The notes beneath the pieces were generated by a model that was not told the origin of the DNA, ran no database searches, and worked only from the letters and a program-made list of their open reading frames with translations. The translations under genes were made by a program, and so were the position numbers. From Bavariicoccus seileri WCC 4188 (GTDB lineage: Bacteria; Bacillota; Bacilli; Lactobacillales; Aerococcaceae), in assembly GCF_000421665.1 (NCBI RefSeq), contig NZ_ATXL01000017.1, positions 1 to 45,832 on the forward strand: DNA of 45,832 nucleotides, in the 5' to 3' direction. Positions 9,466 through 18,853 of this stretch are shown here, piece by piece (position 1 is the stretch's first letter; each line of letters starts with the position of its first letter).

Positions 9466-11790
9466 GTGGACATTTTACATTTAATCAAACGTGATCCTAT
9501 CGCAAAATCTCGGTGGTTTAAAGGGACATTCGGGATTGAACGAGAAGGACTAAGAATAACAGAAGACGGGAATATAGCTCAAACTTCACATCCGACAAGT
9601 TTAGGAAATAGAAGCCAGCATCCCTTTATACAAACGGATTTTGCTGAATCACAATTAGAATTTATTACGCCAACTTGTCATTCTGTAAAGGCTACACTAG
9701 AGTGGTTGTCTGCAATTACGGCTGTTGGTTATCGAAATCTGGACGATGATGAATCGATTTGGCCTCTCAGTATGCCTTATTCTTATAAGGGCCTAAGTGA
9801 CTTACGAGTGTCTCAATTAGAAGATGAACGAGAAGTTGATTATAGAAAGTATCTGATCAAACGCTATGGAAAGACAAGACAATTGATCAGTGGTATTCAT
9901 TTTAATGTTGGACTAGATAACGAATTACTAAAGAGACTCTACTCCTTAACTCAAATGACTGACTCGAAGTACTCTTCTTTTAAGTCATTTCAAAACGATT
10001 GTTATTTTAAGATTGCACAACACTACCAGATGTATCAATGGTTTTACGTTTATTTATTTGCTGCAACACCTATAACTCATAAAGACTTTTTTGAATTAGC
10101 TCATGCACAACTACCAAAATTACCAGTACGTTCCCTACGTTCGAGCAAATACGGCTATGTGAACGATTCTTCTATTCATTTTGATTACCAATCACTGGCA
10201 GAGTTTGCCAAACAATTAACATCATATGTTAAAGAAGGGCATTTGGTAGCAGAAAAGGAGCTTTATGAACCTATTCGGTTTAGAGGGGCCGACTCTATCA
10301 CTGATGTTGTTACTGATGGCATCAAGTATATTGAATTTAGACAAATAGATGTAGATCCTTATGATCCCTTAGGAATCAGCTCGTCTCAACTATATTTTAC
10401 GCATTTGTTCTTATTGTTTTTATTAACTGACACGTTAAGCTATGATGTTACTAAAATTTCTACATATAAGAAAAAACTAGAAAAAGTAGCTCTAAGCACT
10501 CCTTCTACTCCACTTGATCCAAATTTAATGGGGGAGGCACGGACGATTCTATCTCAAATGCGAGAAATGTTAGAAATCGTAGCGGATGGCATAGCAACGA
10601 CAACGTTACACATCATGAAAGAAGTACTAGAAGTTTGCGAGGAACGTATAGAAGATGTTAGTCTGACCCCTGCTTATGCAGTTATGGATGATTTTTCTGA
10701 TCTAGAAAAAATAGCAAAAGATAGTTTTATACAAAAGAATAAAATCAAGGAAACCTACTATGAACTTCCTGGTTTTCAAGATTTAGAGCTATCAACCCAA
10801 GCGATAATGATGGATGCTATTAGACTTGGATTGACGATTGAAGTCATCGATAGATCTGATCAAATATTGCGTCTTGGCTATAAGAATCACATTGAATACG
10901 TTAAAGATGGTAATATGACTAGCTTGGATAATTACATTACGCCACTGTTAATGGCTAACAAAGTTGTCACTAAGAAGCTACTAGCCGAAAATGCCATCCA
11001 TGTCCCAATTGGTCAACTATATGACAATGAAGATATAGCCCGACAGTCCTTTCCATCTTGGTGCCATAACTCAATTGTTATAAAACCTAAATCTACCAAT
11101 TTTGGACTAGGAATCAGCATACTAGAGGGATTAGAAGAGGACAGTAAACAGTCATTTGAGATAGCTTTGACACATGCCTTTAACTATGATGATCAGGTTA
11201 TTATTGAACTATTCCAACCCGGGACGGAATTTCGCTTTTTTGTCTTGAATAATCACGTACTGGCAGTGCTAAAAAGGGTGCCAGCTCATATTATTGGAGA
11301 TGGGAAAAACGCAATCAACTCTCTAATCTCTACAAAAAATAGTAGCTTACTCAGAGGGAACGAACATGAAAAGCCATTGGTCAAAATCACTATTGATGAC
11401 TCGGTATTAGCAGAAATTAAAAAGCAAGGGTATTCTTCTCTCAATGCTGTTCCTCCTAAAGATAAAGTCGTCTATTTGAGACGTAATTCTAACATATCCA
11501 CAGGAGGAGACTCTGTTGACATGACCGATTTTATTCCTGACTTTTATAAAGAAATTGCTGTAAAAGCTGCTCAAACCTTAAACGCCAAAATTTGTGGTGT
11601 GGATATGATTATCGATATACCAAAAAAAACGGAACAACTTAATCAGGTGAGGGTGCCTGGCAATCTGCCATACGCCATAATAGAGGCTAACTTTAATCCC
11701 ATGATGTCGATGCACATCTTTCCAGCAATTGGTAAATCTCGTGATGTCGCACATGCCATACTCAACGCCTTATTCCCAGAGTATCAATGA
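9466..11790 (+). CDS. gshF: Bifunctional glutamate-cysteine ligase / glutathione synthetase GshF
   Basis: A fusion enzyme of about 774 residues that makes glutathione from Glu, Cys and Gly in two ATP-dependent steps. The N-terminal part (about 1-450) is the gamma-glutamylcysteine ligase, with FGIEREGLR near residue 20 and QLEFITP. The C-terminal part (about 480-774) is an ATP-grasp ligase of D-Ala-D-Ala-ligase type, with IVIKPKSTNFGLGI, EFRFFVLNNHVLAVLKR and a terminal EANFNPMMSMH. ATG 9460 is only two bases behind GAGGAG (9452-9457), while GTG 9466 is eight away, so GTG is preferred; ATG would add two residues. It stands alone between the dnaJ terminator and the lepA promoter. Confidence 0.95.
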   Translation: MDILHLIKRDPIAKSRWFKGTFGIEREGLRITEDGNIAQTSHPTSLGNRSQHPFIQTDFAESQLEFITPTCHSVKATLEWLSAITAVGYRNLDDDESIWPLSMPYSYKGLSDLRVSQLEDEREVDYRKYLIKRYGKTRQLISGIHFNVGLDNELLKRLYSLTQMTDSKYSSFKSFQNDCYFKIAQHYQMYQWFYVYLFAATPITHKDFFELAHAQLPKLPVRSLRSSKYGYVNDSSIHFDYQSLAEFAKQLTSYVKEGHLVAEKELYEPIRFRGADSITDVVTDGIKYIEFRQIDVDPYDPLGISSSQLYFTHLFLLFLLTDTLSYDVTKISTYKKKLEKVALSTPSTPLDPNLMGEARTILSQMREMLEIVADGIATTTLHIMKEVLEVCEERIEDVSLTPAYAVMDDFSDLEKIAKDSFIQKNKIKETYYELPGFQDLELSTQAIMMDAIRLGLTIEVIDRSDQILRLGYKNHIEYVKDGNMTSLDNYITPLLMANKVVTKKLLAENAIHVPIGQLYDNEDIARQSFPSWCHNSIVIKPKSTNFGLGISILEGLEEDSKQSFEIALTHAFNYDDQVIIELFQPGTEFRFFVLNNHVLAVLKRVPAHIIGDGKNAINSLISTKNSSLLRGNEHEKPLVKITIDDSVLAEIKKQGYSSLNAVPPKDKVVYLRRNSNISTGGDSVDMTDFIPDFYKEIAVKAAQTLNAKICGVDMIIDIPKKTEQLNQVRVPGNLPYAIIEANFNPMMSMHIFPAIGKSRDVAHAILNALFPEYQ

Positions 11791-11815
11791 CAAAGGGTAC
11801 TATAATTGTTATAAT
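11787..11815 (+). promoter_or_regulatory. Strong SigA-type promoter for lepA
   Basis: ATGACA (11787-11792), a 17-base spacer and consensus TATAAT (11810-11815), with an extended TG-N just before it. The -35 box contains the gshF stop codon TGA (11788-11790), so lepA has its own promoter beginning inside the end of gshF. Confidence 0.75.
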
Positions 11816-11849
11816 TGATTGATGAAGAGGAAAGTGAGCGATCATCATA

Positions 11850-13679
11850 ATGACTGAAGATTTAAGAGAAAGACAAAAACGAATCAGAAATTTTTCGATC
11901 ATTGCCCATATTGATCATGGAAAATCAACTTTAGCTGATCGAATTTTACAACAAACTGATACGGTATCGGACAGAGAGATGCAAGACCAATTACTTGACT
12001 CGATGGACCTAGAAAGAGAACGTGGCATCACGATAAAATTAAATGCAGTAGAATTGGCTTATAAAGCAAGTGATGGTGAAACTTACATTTTCCATCTGAT
12101 TGATACCCCTGGACATGTCGATTTTTCTTATGAAGTGTCTCGTAGCCTTGCGGCTTGTGAAGGAGCCATTCTAGTCGTTGATGCCGCACAAGGAATAGAA
12201 GCCCAAACCTTAGCGAATGTGTACTTAGCCATTGATAATGATTTGGAGATAATTCCTGTTATCAATAAAATTGACTTACCTGCTGCTGAACCCGAGAAGG
12301 TTCGGCAAGAAATTGAGGATGTCATTGGGATTGATGCATCAGAAGCCGTATTGGCTAGTGCCAAAACCGGCGTTGGCATTCCAGAAATTCTTGAGCAGAT
12401 TGTTCATAAAATACCAGCTCCTGAAGGAGATATCAATCAACCGTTACAAGCACTGATTTTTGATTCTACTTATGATGCTTATAGAGGTGTGGTTCTTAGT
12501 ATTCGTGTTAAGAATGGTATCGTTAAACCAGGTGATACGATCAAACTAATGAGTAATAATAAAGAATTTGAAGTTGTAGAAGTCGGAGTTATGACACCGA
12601 AAGCATTAAAGAGAGATTATCTTATGGTTGGTGATGTGGGATATATAACCGCTAGCATCAAGACAATTCAGGATACAAGAGTTGGCGATACTGTCACGCT
12701 AGCAAATTATCCGGCAAAAGAAGCTTTAGCTGGGTATCGTAAAATGAATCCAATGGTTTATTGTGGATTGTATCCCATCGAGTCTTCAAAATATAATGAC
12801 CTCAGAGAAGCTCTTGAAAAGTTACAATTAAATGATTCATCTTTACAATTTGAACCTGAAACCTCCCAAGCTTTAGGATTTGGTTTTCGTTGTGGTTTTC
12901 TAGGATTACTCCATATGGATGTCGTTCAGGAAAGGCTTGAAAGAGAATTTGATCTTGATATTATTACCACAGCGCCAAGTGTTATCTATCACGTTTTAGC
13001 AACTGATCATCAGGAAGTCGAAGTATCTAACCCTGCTGATATGCCAGATAAAACCAAAATAGATAGCATAGAAGAGCCTTTCGTAAAAGCGAGTATAATG
13101 GTTCCAAATGACTACGTCGGTGCAGTAATGGAGATCTGTCAACGTAAGAGGGGCCAATTCCAAACGATGGACTACTTAGATGAATACCGTGTTACTATTA
13201 TTTACCAAATGCCATTAGCAGAAATCATCTTTGATTTCTTCGATACATTGAAGTCTAACACGAAGGGTTATGCCTCACTCGATTATGAGATGTCTGGTTA
13301 TAAACCAAGCAAACTAACAAAAATGGATATTTTAATCAATGGCGAAGTGGTTGATGCTTTCTCTACGATTGTTCACCAAGATTTTGCCTTTGATAGAGGA
13401 AAGGCAATTGTCGAAAAACTCAAAACATTGATCCCTAGGCAACAATTCGAAGTCCCAATTCAAGCTGCAATTGGAAACAAAATTTTAGCCAGAACTACTA
13501 TCAAAGCCTTAAGAAAAAATGTACTAGCAAAGTGCTATGGTGGAGATGTGTCACGGAAACGTAAACTATTGGAAAAGCAAAAAGAAGGAAAGAAACGGTT
13601 GAAACAAGTTGGGTCAGTTGAAATTCCTCAAGCAGCATTTATGGCTGTCTTAAATCTTGATGATAATTCAGATGCTTAA
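11850..13679 (+). CDS. lepA: Elongation factor 4 (LepA), ribosome-associated GTPase
   Basis: A 609-residue translational GTPase. G1 is AHIDHGKST (residues 19-27), followed by the switch motif ERGITIK, DTPGH (G3) and NKIDLP (G4); then EF-G-like domains II, III and V and the LepA-specific C-terminal domain with the conserved [14 protein letters not shown]-like basic run near 575. It acts on translating or assembling ribosomes; its exact role is debated (back-translocation or initiation/biogenesis). The ribosome binding site is weak (AGGAAAGTGAG about 13-20 bases ahead). Complete, with a terminator right after it. Confidence 0.98.
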   Translation: MTEDLRERQKRIRNFSIIAHIDHGKSTLADRILQQTDTVSDREMQDQLLDSMDLERERGITIKLNAVELAYKASDGETYIFHLIDTPGHVDFSYEVSRSLAACEGAILVVDAAQGIEAQTLANVYLAIDNDLEIIPVINKIDLPAAEPEKVRQEIEDVIGIDASEAVLASAKTGVGIPEILEQIVHKIPAPEGDINQPLQALIFDSTYDAYRGVVLSIRVKNGIVKPGDTIKLMSNNKEFEVVEVGVMTPKALKRDYLMVGDVGYITASIKTIQDTRVGDTVTLANYPAKEALAGYRKMNPMVYCGLYPIESSKYNDLREALEKLQLNDSSLQFEPETSQALGFGFRCGFLGLLHMDVVQERLEREFDLDIITTAPSVIYHVLATDHQEVEVSNPADMPDKTKIDSIEEPFVKASIMVPNDYVGAVMEICQRKRGQFQTMDYLDEYRVTIIYQMPLAEIIFDFFDTLKSNTKGYASLDYEMSGYKPSKLTKMDILINGEVVDAFSTIVHQDFAFDRGKAIVEKLKTLIPRQQFEVPIQAAIGNKILARTTIKALRKNVLAKCYGGDVSRKRKLLEKQKEGKKRLKQVGSVEIPQAAFMAVLNLDDNSDA

Positions 13680-13718
13680 CATATTAACCTGATTTAGACA
13701 TTTAGTTAAAAAATTGCC

Positions 13719-13748
13719 AAAAGGGGGAAGCAGACGCTTTCCCCTTTT
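13719..13748. terminator. Bidirectional terminator between lepA and the convergent small gene
   Basis: AAAAGGGGGAAGC (13719-13731) pairs fully with GCTTTCCCCTTTT (13736-13748), 13 bp with one G-T pair and a 4-base loop. Runs of A and T on the two sides serve both strands. Confidence 0.9.
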
Positions 13749-13768
13749 AATTATTACTGCTTAATGGC

Positions 13769-14074
13769 TTAATGATTACTATGAGGATTTCCAGGGTTTA
13801 AGAATTTCTTTTTTAATGGCCCATCAGTACGAGTGATATGTCTTACAGGAAGTTTATTTTTGTCAGTAAAGACTACTAATAAGTTTTCTATTTGGCGTTC
13901 ATTTGCAGCAGGATGATTTGGATACCTTGAGACTGCTTCTTGATATAGCGGGGTATAGTACAGATTAAATAACTCCGCCAGCAAATTGAGTCTAGCAGCT
14001 TTTTCATTGCTATTTGCGTCTATCATTTGCATCAGTTTAGCCATTTGATTAAGATGAGCTAAATAGTTAGTCAT
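13769..14074 (-). CDS. Small hypothetical protein (101 aa)
   Basis: Not recognised. The frame allows a start at 14092 (107 aa), but GGAGAT on the minus strand is spaced for the second ATG (complement of 14072-14074), so 101 residues are chosen. No signal peptide, membrane helix or cysteines are seen. The first 60 residues are mostly helix-forming (NYLAHLNQMAKLMQMIDANS, then ARLNLLAELFNLYYTPLYQEAV); the end is basic and rich in Pro, Asn and His. It is monocistronic, divergent from the ABC-F gene (83 bases between start codons) and shares the lepA terminator. The good ribosome binding site and flanking signals support a real gene. Confidence 0.7.
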   Translation of the reverse strand: MTNYLAHLNQMAKLMQMIDANSNEKAARLNLLAELFNLYYTPLYQEAVSRYPNHPAANERQIENLLVVFTDKNKLPVRHITRTDGPLKKKFLNPGNPHSNH

Positions 14075-14118
14075 AGTGCTATCTCCAATCATAAAAGAGT
14101 TACATCATTATAGCATCA

Positions 14119-14127
14119 TGGTACAAT
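14119..14127 (+). promoter_or_regulatory. Extended -10 promoter for the ABC-F gene
   Basis: TGGTACAAT (TG-N-TACAAT), 30 bases ahead of the TTG start. A weak GTTACA at 14099-14104 is the only -35 candidate. Confidence 0.45.
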
Positions 14128-14157
14128 AATCGTATTAGAATTAGAATAGGTGATCAC

Positions 14158-16095
14158 TTGAAAACAATAGAATTACAATACATTTCCAAACAATATTCAG
14201 AAAAAAAACTACTAGATGAGGTCGATTTGGTCATTTCAACCGGACAAAAAGTTGCTTTAGTCGGCCATAATGGGACCGGTAAAAGTACTCTTTTAAAGAT
14301 CATCAGTGGGGAAGAACCGATGGATAGTGGAGATATTATCAAGCCAAATGATTATACGATCAGCTATTTATCTCAAAATGTCGCCTTCTCATCAGATGAA
14401 ACTGTGAGAGAGTTCGTGTTAAATGGTAGTAAAAAAGGGCGCATTTTACAATCATATGAGGCTATCACAAAATCATTAGAAACCGATCCAAACAACAGTG
14501 ATCTTGTTACAAAGTTTCAAAACGCGGAATCCTTGATTATCAAATACGATGTCTGGTCTTATGAAGCTGAAATGAAACGTTTATTGAGCAATCTTGGTGT
14601 TTTGGCTGAAGACAAAAAGTTAAAGGACTTATCTGGTGGTCAGCAAAAAAGGGTGGCATTAGTAAGAGCATTACTCAATAAATCAGATCTTCTTTTATTA
14701 GATGAACCATCCAATCATTTAGATATTAGAGCTATCACTTGGCTAGAAGAATACCTAAAGGCTTATCAAGGGGCGTTGATCATGATTACTCACGATCGCT
14801 ATTTTCTTGATCAAGTCGTCCAACATATCTTACTATTAGAAAACGGAAAGCTAACGCTTTTTAACGGGAATTACCAATCATATCTCAATCAAAAAAACGA
14901 TTTGGAAGAAAAAAATGCACTTTTAGAACACAAGCAGAAACAGCTCTTCAAAAAAGAACAGGACTGGATGAGACAAGGTGCTAAAGCTCGGTCTACTAAA
15001 CAACAAGCACGTATAGAGCGATTTAACACATTAAAAGACACTATAGATAATCAGCCGTCTGCAAAAAAAAAATTATCTCTTGATTTCTCAAGTGATCGAC
15101 TAGGAAAAAAAGGAATCGTATTCGAAAATTTCTCCTATAATGCCTATGGTAAACCCATTATGGCAGATTTGACGAGAAGTGTTAAAAAAGGGGAACGGAT
15201 TGGAATCATTGGTACAAACGGTGTTGGTAAAACCTCTTTGTTGACAGCTATTTTTAAAGAAAAACCTGGAATTACTAGCGGTGAAACAGTCAAGATGGGG
15301 TATTATCGCCAACATCACCAGGATTTACCTGAAGATCTTTCTTTACTTGATTACCTTAAAAAAGTCGGTTATGACAAAAAAGCTACAACTGAGGAAATCA
15401 ATTCAATCCCAGAATTATTAGAACGTTTTTTGTTTAAGAGAGAAATGCAGCATACCTTAATTAATCGTTTATCTGGTGGGGAGCAAAAAAGGCTATACTT
15501 GATTAGCATTCTCATGCTAAAGCCGAATGTATTGCTTTTGGACGAACCTACCAATGACCTTGATATAGAGACCTTAACAATACTTGAAACTTACCTTAGA
15601 GAGTTTCCGGGAATTGTATTCGTCGTATCTCATGATCGTTACTTTCTTGAGCAAGTGGTCACTGATAATCTAGTAATGACTAGTGATGGAGCCCATTTGT
15701 TTGTGAGTAACACTAAGGATGCGACAGCTATGATCATCGCCGATACACCTGAACCAGTTGATAAAACTACCAAAGACAATGCGGTAGAGGTGTTGGACGG
15801 CTCATCTTCTAAAAGCTCTGATTCCAAAATTCAGAATGGAAGCAAAAGTGTCGACCAAAACGCGACCGGAACTTCAAAGAGAAAAATAAGTTATAATGAG
15901 AAGCGTGAATGGGAAACGTTGGAGGCCCGTATAGAAGCGATTGAAGCAAAAATCAGCACCTTAGACGAACAAATGATTGACTTCCAAACTGATTTTGAAA
16001 AACAAATGAGTTTAGGAGAAACGAGAAAAGAGCTATCGACTCAATTAGATCAGCTGATGGCTCGTTGGGAAGAGTTAGCACCTTATTTTGAATAA
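14158..16095 (+). CDS. ABC-F family ATPase (Uup/YfmR-like ribosome-associated protein)
   Basis: A 645-residue soluble protein with two ABC domains and no membrane part. Domain 1: Walker A GHNGTGKST (36-44), signature LSGGQQKR (about 158), Walker B LLLLDEPSNHLD. A helical linker follows (about 240-310, LEEKNALLEHKQKQLFKKEQ), which in this family contacts the ribosomal P/E-site tRNA. Domain 2: GTNGVGKTS, LSGGEQKR, LLLDEPTNDLD. A polar Ser/Asp/Lys-rich linker (about 535-580) leads to a C-terminal coiled coil (585-645), the arrangement of Uup/YfmR types that relieve stalled translation. The TTG start is preceded by AGGTGAT. It reads into folA with a 13-base gap. An antibiotic-resistance role cannot be excluded but is not indicated. 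Confidence 0.9.
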   Translation: MKTIELQYISKQYSEKKLLDEVDLVISTGQKVALVGHNGTGKSTLLKIISGEEPMDSGDIIKPNDYTISYLSQNVAFSSDETVREFVLNGSKKGRILQSYEAITKSLETDPNNSDLVTKFQNAESLIIKYDVWSYEAEMKRLLSNLGVLAEDKKLKDLSGGQQKRVALVRALLNKSDLLLLDEPSNHLDIRAITWLEEYLKAYQGALIMITHDRYFLDQVVQHILLLENGKLTLFNGNYQSYLNQKNDLEEKNALLEHKQKQLFKKEQDWMRQGAKARSTKQQARIERFNTLKDTIDNQPSAKKKLSLDFSSDRLGKKGIVFENFSYNAYGKPIMADLTRSVKKGERIGIIGTNGVGKTSLLTAIFKEKPGITSGETVKMGYYRQHHQDLPEDLSLLDYLKKVGYDKKATTEEINSIPELLERFLFKREMQHTLINRLSGGEQKRLYLISILMLKPNVLLLDEPTNDLDIETLTILETYLREFPGIVFVVSHDRYFLEQVVTDNLVMTSDGAHLFVSNTKDATAMIIADTPEPVDKTTKDNAVEVLDGSSSKSSDSKIQNGSKSVDQNATGTSKRKISYNEKREWETLEARIEAIEAKISTLDEQMIDFQTDFEKQMSLGETRKELSTQLDQLMARWEELAPYFE

Positions 16096-16108
16096 TGGAG
16101 GAATGCAC

Positions 16109-16591
16109 ATGATAAATTTTATTTGGGCAGAGGATCAAAATGGTGGTATTGGTTATCACAACCATCTTCCTTTCCATCAACCCAAAGATTTGAACTATTT
16201 TAAGACTGCTACCATGGGGCATGCTGTGGTTATGGGCAGAAAAACCTTTGAAAGTATCGGGAAAAGGTCATTGCCTAACAGAGCTAATTATGTCTTTACG
16301 AGACAATCTGACTATGATTTTAAAGAAGCTAAGCCCATTACTAAAGAGGAATTAGTCGCTTTAGCCAAAACAACATCAGTTTTTATAATCGGAGGTAATA
16401 GTGTTTTTCGGTTATTTTTGGAGGAGGTAGATTACCTTTATAGAACGGTTGTAGATGGTGTTTATCCAGCCGATACTTACATTCTCCCTATTGATTACGA
16501 TAAGTTTGATTTGGTCAAACAAACGGAAGAAATTGGAGAGAATGATACTCGCTTAACTTTTCAAGTTTGGAAACGAAAGACGTTACACTAA
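16109..16591 (+). CDS. folA: Dihydrofolate reductase
   Basis: A 160-residue DHFR reducing dihydrofolate to tetrahydrofolate with NADPH. MINFIWAEDQNGGIG opens the fold; LPFHQPKDLNYFK holds the substrate-binding region with the acidic residue Asp; VVMGRKTFESIG is the cofactor motif; and VFIIGGNSVFRLF is the C-terminal Gly-Gly cofactor site. ATG 16109 is chosen because TGGAGGA (16095-16101) is too close to ATG 16103; a TTG at 16088 would overlap the ABC-F gene. thyA, a common partner, is not adjacent. Nothing suggests an acquired trimethoprim-resistant type. Confidence 0.95.
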   Translation: MINFIWAEDQNGGIGYHNHLPFHQPKDLNYFKTATMGHAVVMGRKTFESIGKRSLPNRANYVFTRQSDYDFKEAKPITKEELVALAKTTSVFIIGGNSVFRLFLEEVDYLYRTVVDGVYPADTYILPIDYDKFDLVKQTEEIGENDTRLTFQVWKRKTLH

Positions 16592-16616
16592 GGGAAAATG
16601 AAGAATAGGAAGAAGA

Positions 16617-17243
16617 ATGATGACAAAAAAATGGTTATCTTACAAAAATGGATTTTGGATTTTGCTGGCTCTTAATGTCGTTGTTGTGTCGATGATTGCC
16701 TTTTTTATCATTAAGGTCACTTCTGAACCAGCGGAAACTAGCAATAAAAATGAGCCTGCACCTTCCTCCGATGCGCGATTAACGTCTTTCACCATTGATC
16801 TAACGCAGGAGCAGTTAGTTGAATTTTTAAACCATTTGATTGATCCCTCACAGAACCTATCATTTAGTACAATTGATACGAACGTGGTGCTTGAAACTGA
16901 AGTTCAGTATCTAGGACTCAGTTCTGTTATTCAAATAGAAGCATATCCATCAAGTGTTGACGATGGTAATATGAGTTTTTTAATCGAATACGTCCGTATA
17001 GGATCAATTGAAGTTCCAAAGGATCTTTTCTTTCAAATGATTGGCAATCAGCTACCTGAATGGCTGTCTTATAATAGAGGAGAACAACGGTTAGTGACAG
17101 ATTTTTCTTTACTAGAAATTCCTGTTTTAGCAGGCATCTCTGCAACTAACATAGATCCAAAAGATAATAGATACGAGTTTGAGATGAACATCAGTTGGGA
17201 GCAACTTCTGGAGTATTTAGAAAGTGGGAATGAAATTGAATAA
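16617..17243 (+). CDS. ypmS: YpmS-like membrane-anchored protein (DUF2140 family)
   Basis: A 208-residue protein with one N-terminal membrane helix (about residues 13-33, WILLALNVVVVSMIAFFIIKV), a polar linker and an extracytoplasmic domain. The start of that domain (FTIDLTQEQLVEFLNHLI) and the repeated VxLETEVQYLG strand pattern fit the YpmS/DUF2140 family, whose function is unknown. The inward end is basic (MTKKW), so the bulk is outside. It starts 25 bases behind folA with AGGAAGAAGA ahead of ATG and overlaps the start of the yozE-like gene, so the group is probably an operon. Confidence 0.75.
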   Translation: MMTKKWLSYKNGFWILLALNVVVVSMIAFFIIKVTSEPAETSNKNEPAPSSDARLTSFTIDLTQEQLVEFLNHLIDPSQNLSFSTIDTNVVLETEVQYLGLSSVIQIEAYPSSVDDGNMSFLIEYVRIGSIEVPKDLFFQMIGNQLPEWLSYNRGEQRLVTDFSLLEIPVLAGISATNIDPKDNRYEFEMNISWEQLLEYLESGNEIE

Positions 17244-17466
17244 GCCATTTTATGATTATGTCATGTCATACCGCAATAAACATCACTTCTTAGATGAGTC
17301 TGCTGAATTTGCAAACCTCGTCCATGAAGATTTACAGTTTCCAAAGCAAACAAGTGATTTTCATACAATCACCGATTATCTTGAAATGAACCCTGAGTAC
17401 TCTATCTTTATCGATGTATTTGATAAGATCTGGGCTAAGTATACGGAAGAATGTGGTCATAACTGA
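17230..17466 (+). CDS. YozE-family small helical protein (UPF0346)
   Basis: A protein of about 78 residues, close to the usual 70-75. The FYDYVMSYRNKHHFLDESAEFANLVHEDLQFPKQ pattern and the ITDYLEMN segment match the YozE SAM-like helical fold, of unknown function. It overlaps the end of the ypmS-like gene by 14 bases. ATG 17230 is taken; GTG 17224 and TTG 17236 are possible and no ribosome binding site decides between them. Placement behind a ypmS-type gene is seen elsewhere in Firmicutes. Confidence 0.8.
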   Translation: MKLNKPFYDYVMSYRNKHHFLDESAEFANLVHEDLQFPKQTSDFHTITDYLEMNPEYSIFIDVFDKIWAKYTEECGHN

Positions 17467-17775
17467 CCTCTCATGGTCAACCACATTTAAGCTGTATCTC
17501 AATTGCATTAATCAGATTTTAAGCACTATATGGTAAGCTTTAATACTTACAAAAGAATCATATTTATAGTATTATTTTTATAGAGATAAAATCGTTTGCC
17601 ATATAAATAATTAAATATATATCGTTCATGGTAATGGTGACATTTAGTTTTTATTTTTGTCTCTACCAAGAAGAATATTTATTCCTGAAGGGGTATCAGT
17701 TAATCTCCAACTTTAAATTTAAATTAAATCTATTTTAATTTCTAGAATAATTGACATATTTTAGCTATGATTATG

Positions 17776-17821
17776 AAAAGAAGAGCACTCATAAAGTTAA
17801 CTGTATCGGGTGTTTTCTTTT
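17776..17821 (+). terminator. Imperfect terminator-like hairpin
   Basis: Left arm AAAAGAAGAGCACTC (17776-17790) pairs with GGGTGTTTTCTTTT (17808-17821) through several G-T pairs and one bulge, around a 17-base loop. The right arm is T-rich but followed by GACACC, not a clean T-run. It lies 310 bases from yozE, so what it terminates is unclear. Confidence 0.45.
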
Positions 17822-17872
17822 GACACCTAGGCATTACTGAGAAGCACTTTTTTATGATGAATTGAGTTCAAC

Positions 17873-17901
17873 TTGGCTTATCACATTTAAGTTTTTATGA
17901 T
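17873..17901 (+). promoter_or_regulatory. Candidate promoter for deoD
   Basis: TTGGCT (17873-17878), a 17-base spacer and TATGAT (17896-17901). A second -10-like TATACT lies at 17924. It is the best match in the spacer. Confidence 0.45.
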
Positions 17902-17954
17902 AAAAGTCACTATGACTTAATTCTATACTATCCAACAATTAAAGGAGTTTTTTT

Positions 17955-18656
17955 ATGAGCATCCATATAGGAGCTGAAAAGCACGAAATTGCACCAAAAG
18001 TATTATTCCCTGGTGACCCGTTAAGAGCCAAATATATTGCTGAGAACTATCTGAGTGATGTCAGTCAATATACTCGGGTAAGAAACATGTTTGGGTATAC
18101 AGGACTGTATAAGGGAGAAAAAATCTCCGTTCAAGGTTCAGGTATGGGGATTCCTTCATCAATGATCTATGCCAATGAGCTTTACCAATCATACGATGTC
18201 GAACAGATCATTAGAGTCGGAACGGCTGGCGCTTTAAAAAAAGATATTCATGTTAGAGATATTGTTTTGGCCCAGGGAGCAACAACCGATTCAAGTATCA
18301 TCAATAATATATTCTTAAACCAGGTCAATTACAGTCCAATCGCGAGTTTTGGTTTGCTAGATAAAGCCTATCATTTAGCCAAAGAAAAGAAATTGGCTGT
18401 ACATGTTGGAAATGTTCTATCTTCTGATCGTTTCTATAATCAGGAGCTAGATAAAAACAAACTAGCAGAATATGGCATCTTAGCAGTGGAAATGGAAGCA
18501 GCTGGTCTTTATACACTTTCGGCTCAATATAACAGAGAAGCATTAGCAATTTTAACAATCAGTGACCACATTTTGACAGGGGAAGAGACTAGCTCTGAAG
18601 AACGAGAGAAAACTTTCAATGCTATGATGAAACTTGCTTTATCTGTTTTGCATTAG
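17955..18656 (+). CDS. deoD: Purine-nucleoside phosphorylase, DeoD type
   Basis: A 233-residue, hexameric-class phosphorylase that cleaves purine (deoxy)ribonucleosides with phosphate for base salvage. MSIHIGA, then VLFPGDPLRAKYIAENYL (phosphate loop, about 17-30), GSGMGIPSSMIYANELY and the purine/ribose site VEMEAAGLYTLSA with the DeoD-type catalytic Asp in SDHILTGEETSSEERE are all present. ATG follows AAAGGAG at good spacing. It stands alone: no deoC, deoB or nupC next to it, so it is uncoupled from a deo operon here. Confidence 0.97.
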   Translation: MSIHIGAEKHEIAPKVLFPGDPLRAKYIAENYLSDVSQYTRVRNMFGYTGLYKGEKISVQGSGMGIPSSMIYANELYQSYDVEQIIRVGTAGALKKDIHVRDIVLAQGATTDSSIINNIFLNQVNYSPIASFGLLDKAYHLAKEKKLAVHVGNVLSSDRFYNQELDKNKLAEYGILAVEMEAAGLYTLSAQYNREALAILTISDHILTGEETSSEEREKTFNAMMKLALSVLH

Positions 18657-18853
18657 TCTCGAGAATGTTTCATCTAACGCATTTCTAAACACATTCCTTA
18701 CATTTAGTTGTAGCTTTTCGTTGAAACCACTCTTAAGTTGACAGCATTTTTAATAAGATGACTCTTCAAACAGCTACTTCTTTTATTTCTTCTAATAGTG
18801 TTCAATCACCGATGATCACTTTTGGTTACTCGTCTCAAAAAGGGGCTTCAATT

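Larger units (their letters stand above)
17467..17954. other. 488-base AT-rich spacer between yozE and deoD
   Basis: No open frame with a ribosome binding site and no RNA gene is recognised. Right at its start an 8-bp inverted repeat (17450-17457 with 17480-17487, AATGTGGT/ACCACATT) spans the yozE stop codon without a T-run. A terminator-like hairpin at 17776-17821 and a deoD promoter near 17873 are listed separately. The remaining AT-rich tract (17500-17760) shows nothing I can name. Confidence 0.6.

Noticed and set aside
18758-18853. Longer ctpA N-terminus from ATG 18758
   Set aside because: It lacks a ribosome binding site, and the added residues do not resemble the family; ATG 18854 has AAAAAGGGG ahead.
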